From assembly GCA_942492125.1 (NCBI GenBank), contig CALODM010000035.1, positions 434,001-498,000 on the forward strand: 64,000 bases of DNA, in the 5' to 3' direction. A program made the position numbers and the translations under genes. Source of the DNA: BCD1 sp942492125 (GTDB lineage Bacteria; Bacteroidota; Bacteroidia; Chitinophagales; Saprospiraceae). Under the pieces are notes generated by a model that was not told the DNA's origin, did not search any database, and was given only the letters and a program-made list of their open reading frames with translations. Below are positions 1 to 9,638 of the stretch, one piece after another; position 1 is the stretch's first letter; each line of letters begins with the position of its first letter.

Positions 1-61
1 AATGATGCTATTTCCTAAGGCATAAACCAATGGGCAAAATAGATCTTTTCGAAAATAGGTT

Positions 62-1456
62 ATGTCGGATAAATTATATGCCATAGTAGATATTGAAACG
101 ACAGGTGGTCGGGCCAACAGGGATAAAATTACGGAAATTGCCATAGTTTTACATGATGGGGTTGAAATAATTGACACTTTCGAAACCCTCATTAATCCGG
201 AATGTTATATCCCATATGGTATAACAGAGCTTACCGGTATCAGCCAGCAAATGGTAGAAGATGCGCCCAGGTTTTTTGAAGTAGCCAAACAGATTGTTGA
301 GATGACGGAAGGCTGTGTTTTTGTAGCCCACAATGTCAGATTTGACTATGGTTTTCTCAGAGCTGAATTCAAACGGTTGGGCTACAGCTATTCCAGAAAA
401 CAACTATGTACGGTCAGGCTAAGCAGGAAAACCATTCCTGGACTGAGTTCTTATGGCTTAAGCAACCTGATCAGGTTCATGGGTATTGAGGTGGACAACC
501 GTCACCGGGCAATGGGCGATGCCATGGCCACTGCTGAGTTGTTCCGGCGCATTATGGAAGCCCAGGAAAATAAAACGGAGGTCAAAAGTATGGTCAACAT
601 GGGTATCCGGGAATCCAAATTACCCAAGAACATGAGCATTGCCGACGTACATGCCCTGCCTGAAGAATGCGGAGTTTATTATATGCATGATATCGAGGGT
701 AAAGTGGTTTATGTCGGGAAAAGCATTGACATAAAAAAACGCATTGCCAGTCATTTTGCCGAGCAAACCAATAAAGCTGCCAGACTTCAGGAATTGGTCC
801 ATGATATCACTTACGAATTAACCGGTAGTGAATTAATCGCCCTTCTGTTGGAATCTCATGAAATCAAACGCATACGACCGCCGGTAAACCGGGCACAAAG
901 AAGCCGGAGGTTTCCTTTTGCAGTGCATTATTATTACAACGATGACGGTTTCATTTGTTTCGATGTAGCGAGGGTAATGGCGAAGGATCGAGCAAAGTAC
1001 CATCTGTTATCCGAATATCCCAAACCCGGAATTGCCAAAGGGAGGCTAAATATGATCCTCGAAGAATTTGAATTATGCGCCAAGTTTTGCAACTTCCAAA
1101 AAGGAAACGGTCCTTGTTTTCATTATCAAATCAATAAATGTCACGGTGCCTGTGCCGGAAAGGAAAACCGGGAGGACTATAATGCCCGGGCCCATGAAGC
1201 ACTGGAATCCTTGACCAATATATTTAAGGAAAATTTTTTCATCCTGGACAAAGGTAGGTCAGCAGAAGAATTGGCAGTTGTTCTGGTCAGGGATGCCAAT
1301 TACCGGGGGTTCGGATATATCGATGCTTCCGCCCAACAGGATCTGACCTCTTTATATGATGCTATTAACTTCTATGAGGGCAATCCTGAAACTACCAGGA
1401 TCATTCAATCTTACCTGAGTAAACACCCAAGCTTAAAAATCATTCACATAGATTAG
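62..1456 (+). CDS. DEDDh exonuclease (DnaQ-like) fused to UvrC-type GIY-YIG nuclease
   Basis: Predicted cytoplasmic DNA-processing nuclease of 464 aa. Residues 5-165 are a DnaQ/PolC-type 3'-5' exonuclease: D10 and E12 lie in the first motif (DIETTG), D95 in HNVRFDY, and H148 and D153 in the last motif, so the DEDDh set is complete. From about residue 195 a GIY-YIG domain follows (GVYYM at 204, YVGKS at 217), including the conserved ALLLE glutamate region. After it comes a Cys cluster (LCAKFC...GPCF...NKCHGACAG) as in UvrC. The family is known in Bacteroidota and Actinobacteria as a DNA polymerase III epsilon-like/Cho-like fusion, probably in excision repair; its substrate is not shown here. 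ATG at 62 is the only plausible start. It stands alone, followed by a repeat array. Confidence 0.88.
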   Translation: MSDKLYAIVDIETTGGRANRDKITEIAIVLHDGVEIIDTFETLINPECYIPYGITELTGISQQMVEDAPRFFEVAKQIVEMTEGCVFVAHNVRFDYGFLRAEFKRLGYSYSRKQLCTVRLSRKTIPGLSSYGLSNLIRFMGIEVDNRHRAMGDAMATAELFRRIMEAQENKTEVKSMVNMGIRESKLPKNMSIADVHALPEECGVYYMHDIEGKVVYVGKSIDIKKRIASHFAEQTNKAARLQELVHDITYELTGSELIALLLESHEIKRIRPPVNRAQRSRRFPFAVHYYYNDDGFICFDVARVMAKDRAKYHLLSEYPKPGIAKGRLNMILEEFELCAKFCNFQKGNGPCFHYQINKCHGACAGKENREDYNARAHEALESLTNIFKENFFILDKGRSAEELAVVLVRDANYRGFGYIDASAQQDLTSLYDAINFYEGNPETTRIIQSYLSKHPSLKIIHID

Positions 1457-1489
1457 GAGCTGCCGTAAAAATTCCGGAACATCAGAATA

Positions 1490-2025
1490 CATCAAGGTGA
1501 CGCCCTGGCAAAAGGCTTTACCTAGTCGGAGAGAAAACAAACAGTTACCCTTTTCCTTCGACAAGGTTTCGCCTTTTCTCTACTCGGGCTGTTCTAAGGC
1601 AAAACCTTGGGAGACAACACAAAACACATCAAGGTGACGCCCTGGCAAAAGGCTTTACCTTGTCGGAGAGAAAACAAACCGTTACCCTTTTCCTTCGACA
1701 AGGTTTCGCCTTTTCCTACTCGGGCTGTACTAAGGAAAAACCATGGGAGACAACACAAAACACATCAAGGGGACGCCTTGGCAAAAGGCTTTACCTTGTC
1801 GGAGAGAAAAACAAACCGTTACCCTTTTCCTTCGACAAGGTGACGTCTTTTCTCTACTCGGGCTGTACTAAGGCAAAACCTTGGGAGAAAACACAAAACA
1901 CATCAAGGTGACGCCTTGGCAAAAGGCTTTACCTTGTCGGAGAGAAAAACAAACCGTTACCCTTTTCCTTCGACAAGGTGACGTCTTTTCTCTACTCGGG
2001 CTATACTTAGGCAAAACCTTGGGTT
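1490..2025. repeat. Tandem array of four ~137-bp hairpin-forming repeats
   Basis: The word CATCAAGGTGACG (or a one-base variant) recurs at 1490, 1627, 1763 and 1901, so four head-to-tail units of 136-138 bp fill the gap after the nuclease gene, the last ending near 2025. Within each unit an arm containing ACCTTGTCG is followed about 30 bases later by its complement CGACAAGGT. The pairing extends on both sides (AAAAGGC with GCCTTTT), giving an imperfect stem of about 19 bp. A smaller CAAGG/CCTTG hairpin sits at the unit start in the later copies. Unit length is not a multiple of three, and the short open frames across it do not look like protein. Confidence 0.9.
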
Positions 2026-2041
2026 AATCTTTTCATGGCAC

Positions 2042-2073
2042 AAAAAAGGCAGCCCCGGAACTCCGGAGCCGCC
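2042..2073 (-). terminator. Rho-independent terminator of the PKD/Kazal gene
   Basis: On the minus strand a GC-rich stem (GGCGGCTCCGGA pairing with TCCGGGGCTGCC, few mismatches) is followed directly by six T. It lies about 110 bases downstream of the minus-strand gene ending at 2181. Confidence 0.8.
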
Positions 2074-2180
2074 TCAAAGAAAGCCTTAAATTTTACAGTC
2101 CCCTTTTTGATTTTTTGGGAATGAAGTGGTCAACAATTTTGAGAAAAGTTAACCACTCCTTTTTCACTTAAACTTTAATA

Positions 2181-4325
2181 TTAATCTTTAACAACTTTTA
2201 GTGTCGTAGTGGCTGTTCCACTCTGGATTCGAGCAAAATAAAGGCCATCAGCCAATTCATCAACATCTATACTAACATTATTGACACCTTTAAGACCTGA
2301 CCCTCTTTGGGAAACCAGTAAGGATCCATCCAATCCGATAAGATCAATGCTATAGTTTCCTGCTTCCGCAAGGTTAAACCTGAAGTTAGCATTGTTTGAA
2401 ACAGGATTCGGGAATACCGCTGTTTCAGAAATAGCCTCAACATCCGATACATCGGTGGTCAGAGAATACTGAGGAGTACCTGTAAAGCCATCTTCATCAT
2501 CTCCTTCCCCAATGGTAATCGTAGCCGTAAATGCATTGGTACAGCCATCTGCTGTCGTGATGGTTAGGGTTACCCCATAAGTTCCTCCAGTTTCGTATTC
2601 ATAGTTTGGATTGGACTCAGATCTGGTGTTGCCATCTCCAAAGTCCCAATTGAATGAAACCGCATCCGGGCTGGACATATTCAGAAAGAATACGAAGTTC
2701 TCCCCTATTCCTGTTGCAGGATCACCTCCGATAAACGGAACAAACAACGCCAGACATTCATTTTCATACCACACATCTGGGTCAGAGAATACCAACAAGG
2801 TAACAGTACTTGAGCACTCCTCATTCCATACCGTTAGGTTTACGAAATATAATCCAGGAGTTTCATAAGTATGTGTAGGATTCTGCTCATTACTATTATT
2901 TCCATCACCGAAATCCCACAACCAATTAAGGTTCTCACCAATTGAGGAATCATAAAAAGCGAAAGAAGTACCTTCCTCATTGGCCAATTCAATATAGAAC
3001 ATCGCTTGGCAATCAGGACTCTCATAATAACCTTCATCAGCTACAAAAAGGTGGTGAAAATAAACGGAAGTGCATCCTTCAGAAGTTTCAATTTCCAGAG
3101 AGACCTCGTAAACTCCTTCTTCTGCATATTCGTGTGATGGATTCTGTTCATCGCTGGTTGTACCATCTCCGAAGTCCCATGACCAGGAAATAATTTCTCC
3201 TTCCGATATATAAGATACATCTACAAATACAACCTCTAATCCAACTATATTTATTGGATCCTCTGAGGTGACATAAAAATCGGCATAACAATCCGCAGTT
3301 CCCCAAGAACAATCCCCAAACGATTCAGGGTCATAGCCAAAACACTCTGCCCAACAGGCATTCAGAAAGATTTGATTTTCACCCTCCTCGGAAATGACAC
3401 AAACAGGATCCCAATCATCCGGACAATCACAATCATATTCACAATCTACAAAGGAAGCAGGACCAAATCCTTCACAAATAGCAATACACTCATTGGGGAA
3501 CGAAATAATCATACCATCAGATGAAAGTACACAAACAGGATCCCAAACGGAGTCACAATCACAAGGGTCCTCCCACTCGCAATCAAAAACATCCTCTTCT
3601 GTAAAACCTTCACATATAGCGAAACAAATGTTGCTGAAAGTAATTGTATCTCCTGTTGCCGATAAAACACATACCGGTTCCCAGTACTCCGGGCAATTGC
3701 AGTCGACAACCTCGTCAAGTAAAACGATAGAGGTAAAAGTAGCAGAACAAGAATCATTGGCAATGGTCAGCGTAACCTCGTATTCTCCAGGTTCTGCCCA
3801 TTCGTGAGTGGGATTGGGCTCATTGCTGGAAGTACCATCCCCAAAATCCCATTGCCATGAACTTGCAGGTGGATATACAAAAGACAAATCAAAAAAGGCT
3901 GCTTCGTAAGGGGCTACACCTATTTGTTCATAAGTAAAAAACGCCTGACAGTTAGTAGGTGGGTCAATAGACCCTTCATATGAACAAATATTTAAATTAA
4001 CATCACTAAATACAGATACCGTTTCGGCTGAAACAATAGAGACTTCTTGTTCTCCAGTACAAAAATCATAAACAGTTATAAAAACCACGGAATTCCAATC
4101 CGACAATTGATCTTCGCTAAATTCAAAAAAATAATTTCCGGAATCATCGGTCGTAGCTTCTGCCAATAATACTTCAGTTGATGAAGCAAAAACCGGGTAT
4201 TGTGGTAAAGGCTGGGCATTTTCTACTTGCCCGAAAAAAACGGATCCAGTTATTGTAATGTTCTGGGCCATTACCCAAAAACTCATTAACATCAAATTGA
4301 CCGTAAAAAAAGTTTTTAATTTCAT
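2181..4325 (-). CDS. Secreted PKD/Kazal-repeat protein with T9SS sorting domain
   Basis: Probable cell-surface or secreted adhesin-like protein of 714 aa. A signal peptide (residues 1-21, ending WVMAQ) precedes a short carboxypeptidase-regulatory-like region. Four PKD domains each carry the hallmark WDFGDG(T/N) followed by NP.(H/Y).Y..pG.Y.V. Between PKD 1 and PKD 2 are three Cys-rich repeats of about 40 aa with the Kazal-like pattern C.C...W.PVC...N.C.A.C.G. The C-terminus, from FPNPVSNNANF to the final KVVKD, is a type A T9SS sorting domain cleaved on export. No enzymatic motif is visible. Terminator follows at 2042-2073. Function beyond surface interaction or protease inhibition (Kazal) is speculative. 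Confidence 0.85.
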   Translation of the reverse strand: MKLKTFFTVNLMLMSFWVMAQNITITGSVFFGQVENAQPLPQYPVFASSTEVLLAEATTDDSGNYFFEFSEDQLSDWNSVVFITVYDFCTGEQEVSIVSAETVSVFSDVNLNICSYEGSIDPPTNCQAFFTYEQIGVAPYEAAFFDLSFVYPPASSWQWDFGDGTSSNEPNPTHEWAEPGEYEVTLTIANDSCSATFTSIVLLDEVVDCNCPEYWEPVCVLSATGDTITFSNICFAICEGFTEEDVFDCEWEDPCDCDSVWDPVCVLSSDGMIISFPNECIAICEGFGPASFVDCEYDCDCPDDWDPVCVISEEGENQIFLNACWAECFGYDPESFGDCSWGTADCYADFYVTSEDPINIVGLEVVFVDVSYISEGEIISWSWDFGDGTTSDEQNPSHEYAEEGVYEVSLEIETSEGCTSVYFHHLFVADEGYYESPDCQAMFYIELANEEGTSFAFYDSSIGENLNWLWDFGDGNNSNEQNPTHTYETPGLYFVNLTVWNEECSSTVTLLVFSDPDVWYENECLALFVPFIGGDPATGIGENFVFFLNMSSPDAVSFNWDFGDGNTRSESNPNYEYETGGTYGVTLTITTADGCTNAFTATITIGEGDDEDGFTGTPQYSLTTDVSDVEAISETAVFPNPVSNNANFRFNLAEAGNYSIDLIGLDGSLLVSQRGSGLKGVNNVSIDVDELADGLYFARIQSGTATTTLKVVKD

Positions 4326-4376
4326 TTTTGCTTAATTTTGTATTGGTTAAATAATTGTAGAAAATTTATTTTTCCG

Positions 4377-4411
4377 CACAGCCGCCTCTTTTCAGGTGGC
4401 TGTGTCTTTTT
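4377..4411. terminator. Hairpin between two T9SS cargo genes
   Basis: CACAGCC (4377-4383) pairs with GGCTGTG (4398-4404), extended inward by GCC/GGT bases. A T-run follows on the plus strand and an A/T-rich stretch on the other side. It lies between minus-strand genes and probably limits read-through from the dockerin-like gene at 4412. Confidence 0.5.
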
Positions 4412-5536
4412 TTAATCCTGTTGAATCAGTAATTTCTTGGTTAATACCCCTTCTAGTGTTCTTATTTGTAAAAGATAAAAACCATTCTTGATTTGGTTTG
4501 AAAAATTTAAGGTAAATTCTTTCTCACCAAATAATTCTGCAGATATTATCAATTCTCCTGTAAGGTCATAAAGATTTAAGGCTTGAATTCCTGTAGGAGA
4601 TTCAATGTTCAACAGATCCTTTATTGGGTTTGGGTATACCTTAATGTTGTTCAAAACAGGCTCTTTTGTAGATGTCGGTATGGCATTAGGGCCATAAACC
4701 ATGAGACTCAAACTATCAGAGACAACAGGAACTACCCAGAAGTCGCCGTTAACGGCCCTTATGTTGGAAATATTTATGAACATATCTGAACTATCGGTTG
4801 GAGATGCCAGTAAAGTTCCCAAATCATCAATAACGATAAGGGAAAGGGTGCCAATTTTCCCATTACCGTCAACCGGATTAGCTCCCTTACGACTTAAAGC
4901 GATTTCTTTAATTCCCTCCTCCTGATTAAGGCCTACAAAATTAATACTCCCCTCCCCAGAATTGATCCAGGAAGATTCGTCAAAATTGAAATCCAGTTCT
5001 ACAATAAATTCTGAGTCATATTCAACTGTAAATCCAATTCCCTGGAATGATTGCATTGGCAGGTCCTCGTTTCCCAGATAGAGTGAAATTTCAATATGAG
5101 AACTTCCGGTTGGGAAGGCAGGAACTTCGCTTATGTCGAGCATTAATGGGGGGTGAATATCGGGTGTGCCTGGATAGAAAATAATTTCCTCCGTACCATT
5201 GGCATGGGTTTCACCGTAATTTGAAGCGATCAAAGCAAGGTCAAAATAATTCACCCATCCATTTCCATCGGCATCCGCAAAGGCATAATTCAAACCCTGA
5301 GGGAAAAATTCGTCCCATAAAACAGGAATTTGTTGTATCGCAGGTTGGCCACCAGATTCAAGGCGTGCCGGGCCGGTACTGTTAAAAGCATAACCTACAT
5401 TCAATACATCCAAATGATTGACAATGCCATTATTGTCTGCGTCACCTGGGAATACCTGGGCATACGTCACCGGGACCTGGAACAGGAAAAATATCAGAGA
5501 GAAAGCCAGAAAATATCGTAATTGTTTTACGAACAT
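4412..5536 (-). CDS. Secreted dockerin/cohesin-like protein with T9SS sorting domain
   Basis: 374-aa exported protein. The signal peptide (1-26, ending VTYAQ) is followed by a dockerin-type pair of EF-hand-like loops, DADNNGIVNHLDVLNVG and DADGNGWVNYFDLALI. The central region (about 130-270) reads like a cohesin-type beta sandwich (GIGFTVEYDSEF... GKIGTLSLIV). The C-terminal 75 aa (VYPNPIKDLLNIESP to KKLLIQ) are a T9SS type A sorting domain. No catalytic residues are visible. In this lineage such proteins are surface cargo; the presence of both dockerin-like and cohesin-like parts in one chain is discussed as a finding. The next T9SS cargo gene lies 86 bp downstream on the same strand, with a hairpin between. 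Confidence 0.78.
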   Translation of the reverse strand: MFVKQLRYFLAFSLIFFLFQVPVTYAQVFPGDADNNGIVNHLDVLNVGYAFNSTGPARLESGGQPAIQQIPVLWDEFFPQGLNYAFADADGNGWVNYFDLALIASNYGETHANGTEEIIFYPGTPDIHPPLMLDISEVPAFPTGSSHIEISLYLGNEDLPMQSFQGIGFTVEYDSEFIVELDFNFDESSWINSGEGSINFVGLNQEEGIKEIALSRKGANPVDGNGKIGTLSLIVIDDLGTLLASPTDSSDMFINISNIRAVNGDFWVVPVVSDSLSLMVYGPNAIPTSTKEPVLNNIKVYPNPIKDLLNIESPTGIQALNLYDLTGELIISAELFGEKEFTLNFSNQIKNGFYLLQIRTLEGVLTKKLLIQQD

Positions 5537-5738
5537 AAGTAGTTCACTTTTAATTGCATTGTAAATGTACCACCATAAACAATGACAAACAATTACATAT
5601 TTATCAAAAAATCAATTACTTTTTATAGATTAATAAAAGTTTATTTATTGATATTAAGAATTTTATAACATATTTATAACAACAAAAATCATTTATTTTT
5701 ATTAATACCCAATAATTTTTGTTTCCTTTGTTAGGCAA

Positions 5739-7196
5739 ATGACATTTCATGGAGACAAATATTTCATTCCAATGAAGAATAGCAAACTGATTATTTTATT
5801 AGAACAGCTGGATAAAAAAAGCTGGAGAGCTTTTCATCAGTTCGTAGAATCTCCTTATTTCAATAAAAACCAGGAGTTAATAAATTTAACCAGGTACTTG
5901 AAAAAACTCAACGAAAAAGGTTTCCCGGAAGAGGAAACACAACGTGAATTGATTTTCAAAGATGTACTACCGGGAGTTCCTTATAGTAACAAAACGCTGA
6001 ATCATTTGATGAGTCAACTTTTTAAACTTGCCGAACGATTCCTGAGTATTGAATCCTTTGAACGTGACGGAATTCTCCCCGATTACTACCTCCTGAACAA
6101 CTATATTGATAAGAAGCTTGATAAACCCTATCAGCTGGCTTTTAATCGAGCTCAAAAGAAACTGCAGGAAGGAACCTACCGTAATGACCGTTACTATTTT
6201 CAAAAATATTTACTGGAAGACCTTGCAGATAAACACTTTCAGACAAAGGACTTAAGGCAATATGATGAACATCTTGAGAAGGCATCTGCAGCCTTCGATA
6301 AATTTTATTATGCTCAAAAGTTAAAATACCTGGTCGCTAAACTTGGGTGGGAAAAGATCATTTCCAAACCTTTCGAAAAACCAATGATAGAAGAAGTGCA
6401 GCAGATTATCCATAAATACGAATTGTTGTCCACGCCACAAATAAAAATTTATAATAAACTCCTGTTGATGCTTACCAAGCATGACTCAGAGCAACATTAT
6501 ACAGGCCTGAAAACTGACCTTGAAAACCATTCCCGGTTATTCCCTAAAAAGGAATTGACCAATTTGTACTATTTCATCAGTAATTATTGCACTGAAAAAA
6601 TTCGCAAAGGCGAAAAGAAATTCACCAAAGAGCTGATGCAAATTTATATCAAAGGATTAAAAGACGGTTTTTTTCTGGATGATGGCCTGGTATCCCCCTG
6701 GTTATTTAAAAACATGGTGAAGTTAGGCCTGGGACTGAAAAATTATGAGTGGACCGCTGATTTCATAAAAGAATACTCCGAACGACTGCCAGAGGAAAAA
6801 CGCAACGATGCTTATTATTTTAGTATGGCCGATATGTTTTATGCGCAGGAAAAATACGGGGAAGCTATTTATTATTTAAATCAAGTGGAGTTCTCAGATG
6901 TCCATTATAGCCTGGGAGCAAAAGAATTGTTATTGCGCATTTATTACACCATCGGCGAAACGGAACCTTTCCTGTCTCTTGTTTTCTCTTTCAAAATGTA
7001 CTTAAAAAGAAATAAACTGATCACTCCGGCAACCAAAGCGGCTTATGAAAACTTCATCAGGATCCTCCAGCAACTGCACAAATATGGCCATAAAAAAACC
7101 GAAGACCTGGAACAAAAGATCAATAACACCAAGGTTCTGATAGGGCGAAACTGGCTACTCCAGCAAATCCAAAACTGTAAGCCAGGCAAAGGTTAA
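5739..7196 (+). CDS. Conserved hypothetical helical protein
   Basis: 485-aa protein of unknown function; no signal peptide or membrane segment, so probably cytoplasmic. The sequence is almost entirely predicted alpha-helix, rich in Lys, Glu, Tyr and Leu, with a tetratricopeptide-like rhythm in the C-terminal half (DAYYFSMADMFYAQEKYGEA..., then ELLLRIYYTIGETEPFL). The first 11 residues are atypical; ATG at 5772 (MKNSKLIILLEQLDKKSW) is an equally good or better start. It sits between divergent and convergent T9SS cargo genes, which does not define its role. A hairpin overlapping the stop codon may end the transcript. Confidence 0.65.
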   Translation: MTFHGDKYFIPMKNSKLIILLEQLDKKSWRAFHQFVESPYFNKNQELINLTRYLKKLNEKGFPEEETQRELIFKDVLPGVPYSNKTLNHLMSQLFKLAERFLSIESFERDGILPDYYLLNNYIDKKLDKPYQLAFNRAQKKLQEGTYRNDRYYFQKYLLEDLADKHFQTKDLRQYDEHLEKASAAFDKFYYAQKLKYLVAKLGWEKIISKPFEKPMIEEVQQIIHKYELLSTPQIKIYNKLLLMLTKHDSEQHYTGLKTDLENHSRLFPKKELTNLYYFISNYCTEKIRKGEKKFTKELMQIYIKGLKDGFFLDDGLVSPWLFKNMVKLGLGLKNYEWTADFIKEYSERLPEEKRNDAYYFSMADMFYAQEKYGEAIYYLNQVEFSDVHYSLGAKELLLRIYYTIGETEPFLSLVFSFKMYLKRNKLITPATKAAYENFIRILQQLHKYGHKKTEDLEQKINNTKVLIGRNWLLQQIQNCKPGKG

Positions 7197-7217
7197 ATGG
7201 AGGACTCCACCTTTGCC
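7185..7217. terminator. Bidirectional hairpin between convergent genes
   Basis: GGCAAAGG (7185-7192) pairs with CCTTTGCC (7210-7217), and inner TGGAG (7198) pairs with CTCCA (7205), with a small bulge. It overlaps the stop of the plus-strand gene and faces the end of the minus-strand protease gene. No strong T-run follows. Confidence 0.5.
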
Positions 7218-7227
7218 CGGCTGCTAA

Positions 7228-9375
7228 TTATTGTTTTATAAATTTCTCAACCTGTACCCTTCCTTTTTCAGAAATAATGGAAATGAAGTAAATACCTGGG
7301 GCAAAGTTCTCTATGCGAACTCTGAATCCACCGGCTATTTCTTCAAACGGTACAACGAGCTGCTTACCTGAAAGGTCTGTTATCTGTATGGCAGAACCTT
7401 CCTCCGGTATAACCGATGACAAAACATCTAATGTTTGGCCGGTCACTGGGTTAGGGAAAATACTGACAGACATTTCAGGCTTATTGAAATCGACAACCCG
7501 TATGTCACTGTAAGTAAAGGCACCGTTGAAATCTGTTTGTTTCAGACGATAATAATTTGTGCCTGAAAAAGGGGTTTCATCCAAAAACCGATAAGTTGCC
7601 GGGGATGCGGTAAATCCCATTGCATCAATTTGATCCAGTGCCACAAAAAACTTCCCGTCAGCAGATCGTTCAACCGTAAAATAATCATTATTGACCTCCC
7701 TTGAAGTAGTCCAATTAAGCTGTATGCCGACTTTTTCCGGGTAGGCGATAAATTCCAGAAGTTCTATCGGTAAAATAGCACAATCGCCTCCATTGACAGC
7801 AACCATTGGTGCCGGAGAAGTAATACAGTTGGATTGAACGCTGTGAGCCACCTTAAAGGCCCCTGCTGTAATATCTTCAGGAGACAAGTCCCTGATTTCA
7901 GCGCCATTGGATAAGGCATAATGCATGACTTTCCCCGGCGAGACTATATGCCCCAAACCATGGGCATGACCAAGTTCATGTACAGCAGTACTTTCAAAAT
8001 CATACTGATTATTGTTGGCATTACCAGGACCATAATTCCAGGTAAAGGAGCCAGACAAATTGTTGTTAAACCGTATATCTATTTCTTCCAGATACCACAA
8101 GGTATTTTCCATGGAACATGCTCCATTGGCCAAGGCTGAATAACGGGTTGTGGTTACTCCAAGCGTTCCGCCATTCAGATTTTGGAAAATAATGATATTT
8201 CCATTGTCAGAGGCATGTCCGCCAGCCGTTCCTGAGTCATCAAAATCAAAATTGACCCCTGTATTACATCGCCAGGATTCCAAAGCTCTTTCGAAAGCTG
8301 CCCGGGCCGGAACATTGGCCCAAAAACTGGTATTCGCAGCAGGCGTATTATTGTTATATTCAAAGGTATAACCTCCCTGGCCATCCATGTCTACCATTTC
8401 CAGGCGATTGCGATGATCGGATGGCCAATCATAAAAATTACTGGACACATTATTGATTCCATAGTCCACAGCAATAGCGGCAGACCCAATAGAAGTACCT
8501 GCAACATTTTTCACTTCAACTGTACCATTGCCTGCCTCGGTTGGAATCTTCAACCTGATTTCTGTATCTGACCAGGAAATGATATCTGAGGGGATGCTAT
8601 TTAAAGGGACAATAAATTCACCACCACCACCTGCATCAGCATCCGAGAAAATTACAGTTCCGGTAGAGGCACCAAAGCCAGTACCCGATATAATCAACTC
8701 ATTGTCTGTCAGGATCGTTCCTGCAACATAGGATGATGGAGAGGTCCCTGCCCCATTGTTAAGGCTAAGCGTAATTTTGGTGGACCCCGTTTGTTCCTCG
8801 AACGGACGAGCCTCATAAACAGCACCATTCGGTCGCCTGGCTTTTTGGTGGGTCCATCTTTCAAGTTTGTCCAGAAGCTGAACTTCCGTCATCGGAGCTT
8901 CTGCAATGCGGTCCACATATTTGTGATTTTGAAATTTCAAAATGCCCTGCACCCCAAAAGCCGGACAGGATTGCCGAACTTCAGGCTTGAGAGACCTGAA
9001 TGCACGATAATCATTTGACTTTTCTTCGGAAGTCAGGAAAACCAATACTTGCTCACCCTCAGATAATTTCACTCCGGGAAAGGTAATTTCCATTTTGTCG
9101 TCAATGACACCTCCTTCGGTAATCAACCCAACCTCATGGACGCCCTGTTCATACCCTTTCAGATAAGCCTCAACTTCGATCAGATGCAGGGTGTAAATAT
9201 TGTCTCCCCTGTCATCCCAATAAGGAATTTTTTCGGTAATGGTTCCTGTCAGAACAGTGGCTGATTCCTGGATACGGGTATCCAGAGTTACGGGGTAAAT
9301 TTGGGCAAAAACACCAAAAGGACTCAAGGTTATTATAAAAAAAGTAAAACAAATGCTTAACAAGGCACTTTTCAT
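7228..9375 (-). CDS. Secreted matrixin-like zinc metalloprotease with IPT/TIG and T9SS domains
   Basis: 715-aa secreted protease. A signal peptide (1-25, ending GVFAQ) leads into an N-terminal prodomain-like region, then an IPT/TIG Ig-like domain (about 205-303). The catalytic domain carries the metzincin zinc site HELGHAHGLGH at 466-476 and a Met-turn methionine in VMHYA (484), as in matrixins (M10) and related metzincins. A linker follows, then the T9SS sorting domain from IFPNPVTGQTLDV (about 637) to the C-terminus. A degradative role on extracellular protein is expected; the substrate is unknown. A possible cysteine switch (RQSCPAF, Cys137) could keep the zymogen inactive, but the PRCGxPD consensus is not present. 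Confidence 0.87.
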   Translation of the reverse strand: MKSALLSICFTFFIITLSPFGVFAQIYPVTLDTRIQESATVLTGTITEKIPYWDDRGDNIYTLHLIEVEAYLKGYEQGVHEVGLITEGGVIDDKMEITFPGVKLSEGEQVLVFLTSEEKSNDYRAFRSLKPEVRQSCPAFGVQGILKFQNHKYVDRIAEAPMTEVQLLDKLERWTHQKARRPNGAVYEARPFEEQTGSTKITLSLNNGAGTSPSSYVAGTILTDNELIISGTGFGASTGTVIFSDADAGGGGEFIVPLNSIPSDIISWSDTEIRLKIPTEAGNGTVEVKNVAGTSIGSAAIAVDYGINNVSSNFYDWPSDHRNRLEMVDMDGQGGYTFEYNNNTPAANTSFWANVPARAAFERALESWRCNTGVNFDFDDSGTAGGHASDNGNIIIFQNLNGGTLGVTTTRYSALANGACSMENTLWYLEEIDIRFNNNLSGSFTWNYGPGNANNNQYDFESTAVHELGHAHGLGHIVSPGKVMHYALSNGAEIRDLSPEDITAGAFKVAHSVQSNCITSPAPMVAVNGGDCAILPIELLEFIAYPEKVGIQLNWTTSREVNNDYFTVERSADGKFFVALDQIDAMGFTASPATYRFLDETPFSGTNYYRLKQTDFNGAFTYSDIRVVDFNKPEMSVSIFPNPVTGQTLDVLSSVIPEEGSAIQITDLSGKQLVVPFEEIAGGFRVRIENFAPGIYFISIISEKGRVQVEKFIKQ

Positions 9376-9638
9376 AAAAGGGGGATTTTAAGTAATAAAA
9401 TTGCTATTGTCCCAAAGTAAACGGGCATAATATTTAATGGCGAACATTGTTCACACTACTGGTAAATGTTGTTAAAACAATAGTAACTGGAATGAGTTTT
9501 GAACTGAGGGAATTGGGAGTACTGTATTGTCAAAAATAATAATAATTTTTTTTTTGGACAGTTTTCCCAAAGGAATTTGTCCGGCCTAATTAAAAAATGG
9601 CTTATTTTGAGATACATTTTTAAAAACCAAACATACTT

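Noticed and set aside
1607..1911. Two overlapping open frames of about 80 aa
   Set aside because: They lie in the tandem hairpin repeats, and unit length is not a multiple of three, so the peptide repeats shift frame between units.
1490..2025. Possible CRISPR array
   Set aside because: Units are contiguous 137-bp repeats with no unique spacers and no cas genes nearby.
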